Shown here: positions 23,881 through 33,900 of the stretch, one piece after another
Layout: each line of letters starts with the position of its first letter
How positions within the stretch are numbered: position 1 is the stretch's first letter
DNA from: Lunularia cruciata
Lineage: Eukaryota > Streptophyta > Marchantiopsida > Lunulariales > Lunulariaceae
Reading direction: 5' to 3'
Assembly: GCA_948567375.1 (NCBI GenBank)
Contig: OX419759.1
Span: 33,705,493-33,769,492, forward strand
DNA length: 64,000 nucleotides
Program-made: the position numbers and the translations under genes
Notes under the pieces: model-generated
What the model was told of the DNA's origin: nothing
The model's input: only the letters and a program-made list of their open reading frames with translations
The model's database searches: none

Positions 23881-24394
23881 ATTTTGGCTTCCCTCTCCTT
23901 CAATCTCCAACGATCTACCAAAGTCCACACCAGATATACACCCTGTCTTCGAACCTCCCGCTGCGCGACAAACAACGGAAGCAGCTTCGTTCCTGCTCTG
24001 GTCGATCGCACCGGAATAAATCGTCAAAATTGCGCCACATTTCCCACAGCAATCGGTGTCCTAAAACCTCGACCCTATCCTATATCGACCTCACCCAGCA
24101 ACGCTCGAGCAGCGCGTTGCGCGAGCTCTCTCTATCACACAGTGTCAAACGATGATCTGCACTGCCGCCACCACGCCAAGTCCTCACTAAACCAGCCCGT
24201 ATAGATTCTCTAGGACTGGGCTCTATTCCCGTCGCCCCCGTCCGTCTGTCCGCCGCACGCATGTTGAATGCCGGTTCGTCTGTCTGCGTGCATGCCAAAC
24301 TATCGTCCAGCCATCTGCCGGAAACACCATAATTAGGTGCCGCAAAGTACAAGGCCGGAAGAAGATTTTATTATTAGTGTAGAAAGATAGATCC
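23881..24394 (-). other. GC-richer 5' flank of the AQR fragment
   Basis: This stretch has higher G+C than its surroundings and several overlapping chance open frames on both strands. As it lies just upstream of the AQR N-terminal exon on the minus strand, it could be the old promoter and 5' leader. No specific motif is clear. Confidence 0.35.
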
Positions 24395-24959
24395 TGTCAT
24401 TCTTGATAATTCTTTCTTTCCCCACCCGTAGCCGTACTGCTGCGAATCCATTTTCAATTACGGTTCTAATGGGAACTTGTATTGATTCGCGATTAGGTCT
24501 ATCCGATTGGGTAGCGGGTTTAAGGAAGGTAATGCTCCCTAGTGACTGCTCCCGCGCAATAGATAAATCTTAATGTCGATATTAACACTGTGGTAATCCC
24601 CACGAATCTGGGAATTTTTAGTCAATTTGCGTTCGGATGTTGATTACATGTCTCAGTTCAGGCTTAACTCTATTAGATGAGTGCTTCATCGGTTCTCCAG
24701 CACGATTGTGTAACACTCATTGTCTCCAGGTTTTAGGGTGCGAGGGAAAAGATATCAAGACTTGGATCTTGGTGTCATGCATATGGCCACAGTCACTTGC
24801 TATGAAGCTTTCATCCGTTTGAGTCAATCTCTTATGATGTAGTTTCGTCAGTGTGTACTTGAACAATTGCTACCAATTACACTTTATATATTGGTCCTCT
24901 TGTTCTTGAAAATAGTCCTTTTATACCGATAGCCCCGCCACGTGTTAGTTTAGGTGTTG

Positions 24960-25260
24960 GATTCACAGATGTAACACAATGTCGTAATGAAATGCTAACT
25001 TAAAAGCGCGCATGAGCTGCAACCGCAGTGTAGAAATCAAATCTGACAGTGCTTGAAGGTTCCTTAGACAGTTCTTGATTCCGGCAGTGTTAGAGAGAAG
25101 ATTTTCAATTATGGAACCAATCTGTACAAATGATGTACAGCTTGAGAAGTCCAACTCGCAATTTGCAAGTGTTTGGACGAATCGTAGACAGATCTTGAAT
25201 TGTGTGGGGTCTTCAAGAAAGCTATGTCCAGCGTATCAATTGCGGATATCTACATGTGAA
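24960..25260 (-). pseudogene. Decayed exon, possibly leucine-rich, paired with 50270-50560
   Basis: The minus strand keeps DFSSCTSFVQIGSIIENLLS followed by NTAGIKNCLRNLQALSDLI. The partner copy reads EISSCTLFVQIRSTVGKSFS then NTAAVRELHTEPSSTVTF. The spacing of leucines and cysteines is reminiscent of LRR proteins, but the match is too weak to name. Conservation between copies at the protein level suggests a former coding exon. Confidence 0.3.
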
Positions 25261-25572
25261 GTTCGTAATTACGTTCACCTGAATGCCTGTGGAACGAGAA
25301 TTGACATATAATAAAGTGAAGATCGGTAAGCAAGCCTAATGTCTTGCATTAGCTACGGTGACGATGAGCAAGAATAGAAACTAATGAAGACAATTGTATC
25401 CTAAATCTGGTCATTTGCAGATTTGCACACTACATTGCTGTTAGTGACATTCCACGATCCCAAGTGAAGCTGAAATTAATTTACTGACATCTGTTGGAAT
25501 GTGATACTGTGTACAAGGAGGTAGAATTCAGATGTCTCTCCTATCTTGAATAAACGCTTTAGTTGCGGTTAT

Positions 25573-25680
25573 TTGCGATTAGCCCCATTTTACCCCTTTG
25601 TTTCTTCCCTGTACGGCTTGATGGGTTCTTCCCATCTTTCATAATTTCAACCGCGGTCACGTTTCTTTTTTCTTCGATTA
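25573..25680 (-). mobile_element. Two-hairpin dispersed element, copy F, with empty-site comparison
   Basis: In plus-strand reading it has TAGCCCCATTTTACCCC, CTGTACGGCTTGATGGG with CCCATC nearby, and ACCGCGGTCACG. Block II copy B (about 50995-51010) lacks it, passing straight from GATTACTTGCG to GGAAAGTGTTTAC. The flanks TTGCGATTA and CTTCGATTA suggest a duplicated target. The end hairpin has lost one arm. Confidence 0.6.
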
Positions 25681-26109
25681 TTGGGTTTATTGTGAAATTT
25701 TGACAAGAATTATTGGAATCGTTTGTCACACACCAAAGTACCAAAGTATCAGGTATCGTTCTCTTAAATATGAACTTTAGCGTGTAATTTGCTATAGCTC
25801 CTTGTCTCAGATAACGTCTTCTTGCTCAGATCTGATTGTAGAACTTACGTTGCTGTAAGATTCATGGTCAGGCGGCTTGCATTGGTAGTTCAAACGCGAA
25901 TTCTGTTCACATCAACGTGCCTTAAATGCTTGTGATCCAATCACTCAGTAAATAATAAAGATAGATGAAAGTAACTTTGTGAACAGAAAAATCACTTATT
26001 GTTTGACATAAGAGCATTATCAAGGTGGAATCTTCTTTCAGATCTTAGTTGATGAGGGTAAGAGACTGCGGAGGACGCTGATCGTGTCTTAGTGTATAGT
26101 TGAGAGACC

Positions 26110-26605
26110 CGTGTTATGTTTTGTTATGTTTGGCTTGTTATCAGTGACTTGGCTTATCAAGAACAAGAGCAAACGTGATTGATAAAACACCTTGCTGTTT
26201 CATGCCGTGAGGACAGGGACAGTCATTTGTCTAAATATGTTCAGTCATTAGCCTTAGTAAATGACTAGATATCTTGAGTGGTCAATACTCATGAAGTTCA
26301 GTCGGATGACAGTGGTTAGGGATTAGTAAATGACTAGATATCTTGAGTGGTCAATACTCATGAAGTTCAGTCGGATGACAGTGCTTAGGGATTATCTATG
26401 TTTGTGTGTATATATATGTAAAGAGAAATAAAGATTCGAAGGGTGGTGTGAGCCTGTTTCAGCCCGTGGAAGTAGCTTCGGGGACAGGGAGTGAACCACG
26501 TTATTTTCTGTTGTTCTCTTATTTATGTTTAATGGGCTTTATGACGTGCTATTGCGAGCGGTCCTGGGGACTGGGTTTTCTAACGATCCGGAACTCTAGA
26601 CCTTG
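26110..26605. mobile_element. Insertion of about 500 bp absent from block II copy B
   Basis: Copy B passes directly from GAGAGATTCG to GAAGACCTCGTTA near 51420-51445, whereas copy A has about 500 extra bases between the matching sequences. The insert includes two nearly identical 69-bp units (26254 and 26323), a TATATATA stretch at about 26408 and AATAAA at about 26427, features compatible with a solo LTR. Matching TG/CA ends could not be fixed, so the type is uncertain. Confidence 0.45.
26254..26392. repeat. 69-bp tandem repeat, two almost identical units
   Basis: Units begin TTAGTAAATGACTAGATATC at 26254 and 26323 and differ by about one base, so the duplication is recent compared with its surroundings. 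Confidence 0.9.
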
Positions 26606-27451
26606 TTACATCTACATTTAGATAACACAAGACGTTTTACTTACAAGACTAGAATTTCGCACAAGTTGCTAAGATAAAACCGCGCAACTCTTGATTCTCC
26701 GCGTGAAGCACACTCACATAAGTGAAAACAAGAAAATTTAATTAGAGATGGCGATGGAATCCATGCAATCAACAAAATATGATGGCCCGTCTTAATTTAC
26801 CAACTTCTTGGACCAGCAGGAGACAATGAATATTGGTTCTTCACTTTAGAACTTTGCAACAAGCATATAGAAACTCCGAATGAGTGAAATCGGTTACATA
26901 TATCTTAACGACTAATGAGGTTTGCCCTGTAAGAAATGGTACCTCTTCCTCCGCTCTCAGAAGATTTGTCCGGCAGGGTGCCAACTGTTAGACCCATGTC
27001 TGAATCTAGTGTGAAAGTTTGTCGATCTCTATCCCACTTGGTTTTGTTCTGGTCGCCCATACGAAGCCAGGCAGGAGTTAGAAATTCAAAACAAAGGAAA
27101 ATTAAAATCCACTTACAAAATTTACGAGGATTATGCATGTAGGAGTTAATGTACATCATATACTCATTTGATCTACATGTTTAAGAATAGTAGTCAGGGT
27201 GGCAGTTGTAACTCCATATTTGCAGTTACAAGTTGACAACTCCGACTGCTCGTGAATAGCACAGAACAATGATGAATATCGACGTCGATGGTAGAGGGAT
27301 TATATCCACGACTCTGATTTTCACGATCTACGTCTGATACCAGGGAGGTTGTGGACTCCTCTTTGCAAATCTTATCAGTGTCCGTCAGCTCTCTGAAATC
27401 GGAATCACTCTTAGGCTTTGTAATTACAGGCTTTGTTGTTTTGATTTGCAG

Positions 27452-28210
27452 TTACATATAGGGTAAAGATGTCAGGACTGTTATAACAACGAATTCGGCC
27501 CCGCTGCTATCAGTTGGGCATCCATTCCAACAAGACGTTCGTGTGTTCCTCGTATCTCTACTCTTAAGCCTGTGCACAAGTAGCGGCATGCATATGTGTC
27601 CAGATTGTGTTGATGAAAAGCTTAGACGTTGAATCTCATTCAATGCTGTTGATACTTTACATCTGCTGTAATTGAAGCTAAACATGTGGATTTCGCTCAA
27701 GATCAGGCGCTCCTTAGATAGTAGCTGAGCATGATGCAAGTCGCCTGATGGTATTTCTGATGCAAGTAGTGAAATCCCACTGGTTCTTATGAGAAATTCC
27801 TTAGTAACTTTGTTCTTATACATGCTGCAGGTCACGGCGCATCATGAAGTTTAATATAACCGCAATAATGTGTGGTCTGTGGTCTTCTTGAAATACAAAC
27901 GGATGCGAAATGAATCGTCAGGATCAGAAACTGCTTCTGCCTACAATTGTTGACAGCATTTCCAGATTCTTTCACCTCGCAACGTCGTCTATATCCGTGA
28001 TCCGATGTGGATCAGGTCTTCATCCCCTCCTCCGGGCTCCAAAGTATTACGTCCTCCGGGCTCCAAAGTATTATCGCAAGGAAAGTTTATCTCTGACATA
28101 TATCTTTAGGTTGATCCAGCAACTGGTTCAACTTCACCCTCGTTTCTGCCAATCGGTTCTCTGCATTGTATGTACTCGAAGCCGGGAACATATACTCCTT
28201 GAGCCTTGAT
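27452..28210 (-). pseudogene. Decayed unknown gene, paired with 52398-53060
   Basis: The minus frame 27835-27452 (127 codons) contains LIRTSGISLLAS, LSKERLILSEI and FSFNYSRCKVSTALNEIQRL. The partner copy has LIRTSGISRLAS, LSKERLILREI and FSFNYSRCRGLTVLNEVQH. Further upstream on the minus strand both copies carry related sequence (27890-28200 and 52735-53054). The peptide is clearly conserved between copies, so it was probably coding. I do not recognise it. The copy here seems more broken upstream than its partner. Confidence 0.35.
28029..28076. repeat. 24-bp tandem repeat, two units
   Basis: CCTCCGGGCTCCAAAGTATTA occurs at 28029 and again at 28053. It is absent as a duplicate in the partner copy near 52880. 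Confidence 0.85.
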
Positions 28211-29089
28211 TTCGGATGAGTGGCTTTCCCACCAAGTCTGCATGTTATACCTCCAGAGCAAATACACTCGTCTTGTTGGTTGTAAGGAACATTCTGTTGT
28301 CTAAACGAAAATCAGATTCTGTATGCTTCACAATAGGTTTCTATTTCCAATATTCGTTACCAGTCGATAGACTCCTCGGAGTCTCGTTAACTTTTGAAGC
28401 ACTGATATCGCCTAATTTTGAGCAGAATTCCCTCACTTATACAAGAGCACAGAAGACTTATTCTTTATATGTCTCTCTACCTATTTCTAAAGTCCTGTCA
28501 GTGAATGTGATGCAACTTTTGAACAAAGAGATTTCTTATTATCCGCAAAGACTGGAAATCGTAATCAGTAGGGCAGCGAATCCCGTTCCTTGAGTGTAGG
28601 CAAGGATGTGCAGGTTGTGCTCAAGTGTCGTGTAACACCAGAGCGTCAATCTGTCGACAACTTCTTGGAGTACCTTCTTCTAATTGGAAGTGGTCTGACG
28701 AAACCAAACAAAAATAGCTCCTACCGACATCATGATCAGATGTAGACTTTACTCATATGCTAAATCCTTCGAGCCAAAAATTTCCTACGACTGCACTCCA
28801 GCTGTTTGTATCGCCAGTTCAAATTCTCTCGTCCGTGGTGTGCAGACATGCCAACATGACATATGCCGCTCTTTGTGATAAAAGCAGAGGTGGACGACAT
28901 CACTCAGGCCAACCAAGAGGTGATTCCAGACTAGACAAACCTGAAAAGAAACTTCACTTTCTTCCGATTGCGCAGGATAGTGCGCAGTACGTTTTTGATT
29001 AAGCAGGCTGTGACAGGGACATGGTTGATTTCTATTATTGCGGAACAGTGTTATGACAAAGAATTTACTGGTAACTCAATTCGATCGTA

Positions 29090-29850
29090 AGTTAGAAAAA
29101 CTGTGTAGGTTGGTCATTGCATTCTGGACATCCCTGTTGATTTCCAAGACTTAGATATCGCATTGAGAAGGGTTTGATGTTATCAGTACTGTTTTCAACT
29201 TCTTGGTAGGAGTCGGCAACTACCACTGTCAAATCCCAAATTCCATAAGGGAAGCTCTTCAAATCAAGACGCTGCTGCCAAAAATTACACGAAGAATCGC
29301 TACTAACCTCAACGTATGAAAGTTAAGCGGAACTGACTCAATCCAGGCACCGTAGACTTTGGCCGTTGGTGAGACTAACGTGAACAGATACCCAACAATT
29401 GCAAAACTACACACTATCTTCGGAAAGACGGTCTTTCTCAGAGTCGTAAATTGGACGCAGATTCAAGCACGTTACAAGAATGAAGCTCAAGTGAAGAGGG
29501 AGGTGAAGCGTCCTAGAATGTTTATGAACACCAGGTGTGTCCCAAGATGAAGAAGAAAAATATGATACAGAGGCTTGAATGAACGACTCCGAGAAGATGA
29601 AAGTGGCTCAAGAGGAGACCATCGTTCCTGTGAACAAGAGAAGCAGCAGAACGCGCCGGTCCTTCGTCACCGTTCGCCAGTCCGCGCACATTGCAACTGG
29701 CACAAGGAAACTCACCAGCATCCCCACCGGCATGTTGAGGAATTCGGCATACTGGCCCAAGTTGCCCTCTTGGTCATGCTTGTTGTGGGGCTTTATACAG
29801 AGGTCACTTGTTGACCCACCTCTTTTCGGACTATTCTGGTAGTTGCCCGT
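29090..29850 (-). pseudogene. Membrane protein pseudogene, paired with 55345-55926
   Basis: The minus strand from the ATG at 29733 reads MPVGMLVSFLVPVAMCADWR and stays parallel to the partner for 41 codons, then meets TGA (29610-29608) where the partner has an Ala codon. Upstream, the frame is open and joins GNLGQYAEFLN to MPVG, suggesting that the original protein had a longer hydrophilic N-terminus. Past the stop, homology continues to about 29160, with further frame breaks. Confidence 0.7.
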
Positions 29851-30400
29851 CTCACTACCACTGGGGGAGGGGAATTCCTCGGTTTGGACGTTGATCTAGC
29901 TTTTGCACGACTCGAGTGCTCTCGAGTTGCGGACATTGTAAGATCACCGGCTACTCAATAAATTAATACTTGAAATTCTCTCTCGGTGATTTCCACGTAG
30001 CATCCGTCAAACCTGTATTATCCATAGTCGTCGAACTCCATATGGAGTCGCTCTGAAGAAGATTCAATTGTTGAACAATTTCCGGGCGTTGCTTCATGGC
30101 TTTAATATTACTTTTCAGATGGTCACGACCTGATGATTCTTAGACGTCGTTAGCTGGCCAAGAGATTCGGTTGTGTGGATGACACAGATCAAATGGAAAT
30201 TGGTAACAGATTTTGCGCGCTGAACGCTCATATTTGTCCCCTCAATGTCTTCTAATTTGCCGTCTGGAAACCATCGCCGGTTTGTACATGCAAATTGGAG
30301 AGGAACTTGACCCAGCCTCGCAATGGGCTGCATGAATTTGGCAACTTCTGTGCAATGTTTTCATTTACTAAGGAATCACCTCATGTGCACAGAACTCCGA

Positions 30401-31960
30401 AGAGATGGCCCCGGAAGATGGAAAGTGTCGCGTAGAAGATCTGAAATCCTCAAAGCGAAATCTAATTTCTCACAGGAGTTGCATCCATAAGTTGTGCATC
30501 GAGCACTTTCTAAGATTAACGCGGATTTTCGTGCGAATCATACTGTGGCGAACCACAAAGCGCAGCTGTGGTGCATGCAATCAGGCCTAGCAAGAATCTG
30601 GAATCGTCGGACTTCTTGCGTTAAGTTGTCGTGAAGCACTACTGAGGTGCATAGCATTCCTGTGTACCCGTTGGCCGTTTATGAAATATTTCCGCCCCTG
30701 GGGCAGCGGATCACCCCGTGTGCTGTCGAGAGCCCTGAAACTTATTTCAAAAGTACAGGTTAAGAAGAAAGTGGAGCTCAAACGAATGCCGATTAGGGAA
30801 ATGGACACGTGCTGCTTGCGTTGATTCGATGATAACTGGGAGGTATGTTTTGGCGCGGTATATAGGTCCGTACACTTGCCTGCATCGAGACCGTAAGGAT
30901 CCTAGGGTATAAATGTTTGACGATATTGCCATCTACAGAGTTACGGTGGTGTTACATAGAGAACTGGAGAACTCTACTGTAAATCATTTACTATCCTGTG
31001 ACAACTTTAGTATTCTTTCTTTGGGCAGGATGTTTCCCGGTACGCCTTCACGGATTTGGATGCGTGAAAGAAGTGAAACATTTATGACAGAGAACTCTAC
31101 AAGATAAACGTACATTGTACATATCTATCTTTATCATGTCGGTCTCATGCTCGTATAGACGGGTTGATGAAGCTTGATGATGCAAAGAAAACCAAAGGCA
31201 GTTGCACTGACCATGAGGAAATGTGTCAAAATCTTCGACGTCCAAACAGCTTGCTCTCAGCTCCGCACACCAGAAAAGTAAATCAAAGGGGGTTCTTTTT
31301 CACTCGATTGTATACGAGGTAACTGCAGGCATGTTTGTCGATATAAACCATATTGTGCATAACTCGTTCACAGTATATAGGTCAACGCGGGATAGCAGGT
31401 ACCCCGGAACGTGCATCCCACACGGAAGAACAATACTTTACCAGGAGCACAAGCTATTTAAAATTTCGAGTGGAAGAGGTCTCTCTTGGTTTCTCTCGAT
31501 TTTTAGTTCAAATTTAACGCACTTTAAATTAAATCGAGCTTCTCTATCCGTGACCCCTCTATAGATTGCGACAGGCTTAAGAGACGGAGGCGCTCTAACT
31601 TCGATAGTCGGAAGGACTTCGATTTTCTGTCCGCAAGTTCGCCCATCGCTGGCGAGCACGAAGCGGCTGGTTCAGACGCATCTATTCCGTCCATTTCTCT
31701 CCCGCAGATTATTCACGTTGATTGAACTTCACTCGCTCCACTGGTCGTGGTCGCTGATACCTCAATAAGTCTACGAGATTGCCTCTCCGTGTGAGTGATC
31801 GGACCACGAGCGAAGTCAGAGCAGTCTGATGTGCAGTTTGATCTTTTCACCTTGAAGCTCATTTGGATCCGGGGTGCTTAGTGCCAAATTCGTCATCACA
31901 TACACTTCCTCCTACGTCCCGAAGAGCTGTAGCACAGATCAATTTCCAGGCTAGTTGGAC
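30401..31960. other. Unassigned stretch upstream of PSF3 remnants
   Basis: No gene is supported. The longest plus frame (31223-31564, 113 codons) has no recognisable domain. The last few hundred bases before 31961 are likely the former promoter and leader of the PSF3 gene, inferred from position only. Confidence 0.3.
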
Positions 31961-33050
31961 ATGGCCAACTACTACGATCGCGACGACATCCTGATGGAAG
32001 AAGAGGTAATTAATGTCCACCAGAGTGATACTGATAGTCGTCTGTTTTGTAGACTGTCGTTATAATATTATGTGTATCTGTTCTCGATAGTTTCAATTTC
32101 CGCATATGACTGTTCTATTGAAACGTTCGATCCTGGAACTTTGTCTGTCACCTGCAGTTTGTAGATGTCCATTTTAGATTCGAGGCTAAAGGTCTGGGAG
32201 TACTTGATTCTGGGTCAGAGAATGAAGATATAATGTTCTTGATCTGCCGCCTGCGTGTCTAGAAATTCAATGCAGTTTGAGCAAAAATGTTGATACCATT
32301 CTAAGTTGGTCTGTATGTGTTCATTTTCAGTAAGGCTTATCCCTTGAGAGAGCGCAACTGGTCTCATCCCAAATGCTTGGATTTATAGACACAGGCTGGA
32401 GCAAATGTTAGAATACAGTTTTGGCTCGCACATGATCTGTGTCAGAGGAAGTTTGTCTCTATTAAGCTGCCGTCCTTTTATAATGAAAGGTAGTGCTGAT
32501 GAGGATGTCCAACATTCTCATTACCGTAGTATATAGCTAGCAGTAATTGATTTTCGATTGACGAAATCAAGGTAATGTTTATCAGGCTTCCAACATTTCA
32601 CGGATTAGAGTGTGATACAGGCGAGGATCAAGTACGCGTAGCAGCCAGCTTTTTAGGGAGTTCCCAGTCATTAGTGAAGAGTTTGCAGTAGACGTGTCTA
32701 AGGTAGTCGCACAATTGCAATTCGTATGCTTTCCTCAGGCTGTTCTAACGGAATGTAGTTACCCATTTCGTCTTGCAGGGTTAGGAAGGTGTTGTCCTTA
32801 CTTCTACGAGTTAGGTTTGAGGTTATCTGCTATGCAAGACTTCCTTTCCGATATGGGCACTCTACCTTGATTTAGGCCATTTGTTCCAGCGTGTGATTGG
32901 CTGCCTTTGTCGAGCATAGCGATGAGTCAATCGCTTTGACTGATTACAGATTTTCAGACCCCACACTAGGATCATTTTAACTGTACGCTACAAAGAAATG
33001 CTGTGCAAGGCTCACACGTTTGCTCTTACCACATCCTTGTAACTTTTGAA
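31961..33050 (+). pseudogene. PSF3: GINS complex subunit PSF3, broken
   Basis: Short exons appear in the right order. Exon 1 (31961-32005) encodes MANYYDRDDILMEEE and ends in a GTAATT donor. Exon 2 (from 32158) reads DVHFRFEAKGLGVLDSGSEN. Exon 3 (32395-32489) reads IQFWLAHDLCQRKFVSIKLP and ends in a GTAGTG donor. A doubtful short exon 4 is at 32657-32702. Exon 5 (from 32779) reads GRCCPYFYELGLRLS. Exon 6 (from about 32950) has FSDPTLGSF in one frame and VRYKEMLCKAHTFAL in another. PSF3 belongs to the GINS tetramer, which activates the CMG replicative helicase. The missing donor after exon 2, the phase clash before exon 5 and the frameshift in exon 6 argue for a pseudogene. Base errors in the assembly are the alternative. 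Confidence 0.8.
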
Positions 33051-33084
33051 GTTTTGAGATTCAACGTAAGTATCAACAGCTTTG

Positions 33085-33155
33085 GGATCTGATGTCGGAC
33101 AGGTACTCAATTGGATGAATCTGATGTCGCGCCAGGTACTCAATTGGATGATAAT
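33085..33155. repeat. Short tandem repeat, about 32-35 bp, two units
   Basis: CAGGTACTCAATTGGATGA occurs twice, each after a TCTGATGTCG-type segment. Confidence 0.8.
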
Positions 33156-33267
33156 GCTTGATATGAGGACCAGAAGATGATAAACGATTTGATTCTGGAA
33201 TCACTACGATACTGGGGAATAGAGTCAGTCAGTAACATCTACCATCTATAGAGTCAGTTAGCTGGAG

Positions 33268-33900
33268 TTTTCAGTGAACATTTGATCACTATGATAACAG
33301 ACTGTTTCGACTTCATCGCAGTCTTCGAAGCAGCTTGAGATTCCATAGAAGCTTATAACAAGTGGAAATTCCAAGGATCCAGACTCCAAAGAACTGCAGT
33401 ACTAGGAGGAAACGACGCCTTAATGCACTTCTTTACCCCTTCGAGCTGACCCGAAACACCCCCCTGGTATTATCACTGACAATAATATAGACAGGAGAGC
33501 CAATAATTACGAACAGAAATTTAGCGCATATTGAATTTATCCTGAATTCAGCAAAGGTTGTCTGGCTGCATCGAATGTATACTCTTAAGCTCTCTTACAA
33601 CATTCTCAATGTACTCTGCTATCATGATATCTCAAAGCACTTGAATATCCACACTTTGAATGCCTGGAATGCCCTGTATGACCAGATTAATATATCAAAA
33701 GGGATGCCTTCCTGATCTAACGCTTAAGGTTTAAGTTCTATTCTCCTACTGACTGGGACTTCTCCCGCAACACAACTTTTAAAAGTGCGTCTTAGAAGCT
33801 CATTTTGTTGAAGCTCATGTTCAAAACCGAACCTTTGGTCTAACGTTTTGGACCTGTAACCTGTCCGAGTGCCTTGCCAAATCACACGCTGGAACAAATG
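33268..33900. repeat. ROCO 3' flank duplicate followed by an inverted module
   Basis: 33268-33590 is the direct partner of 1-320. 33590-33900, however, matches 310-480 and about 985-1150 in inverted orientation. A rearrangement therefore flipped the downstream module relative to the first copy and fused it to the ROCO pseudogene tail. Confidence 0.7.

Larger units (their letters stand above)
24395..30400. repeat. Segmental duplication block II, copy A (partner 49600-56500)
   Basis: Colinear similarity in direct orientation links 24420-24500 to 49620-49700, 24960-25560 to 50245-50985, 26905-27480 to 51730-52280, 27890-28610 to 52735-53430, 29090-29850 to 55055-56030, and 29850-30330 to 56040-56500. 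Many small gaps separate the matches. The block carries decayed coding pieces listed separately. Copy A has private insertions at about 25573-25680 and 26110-26605. Confidence 0.8.

Noticed and set aside
23748-24155. 135-codon plus-strand frame overlapping the AQR fragment
   Set aside because: Composition is S/T/R-rich and chance-like, and the opposite strand carries the recognisable AQR sequence.
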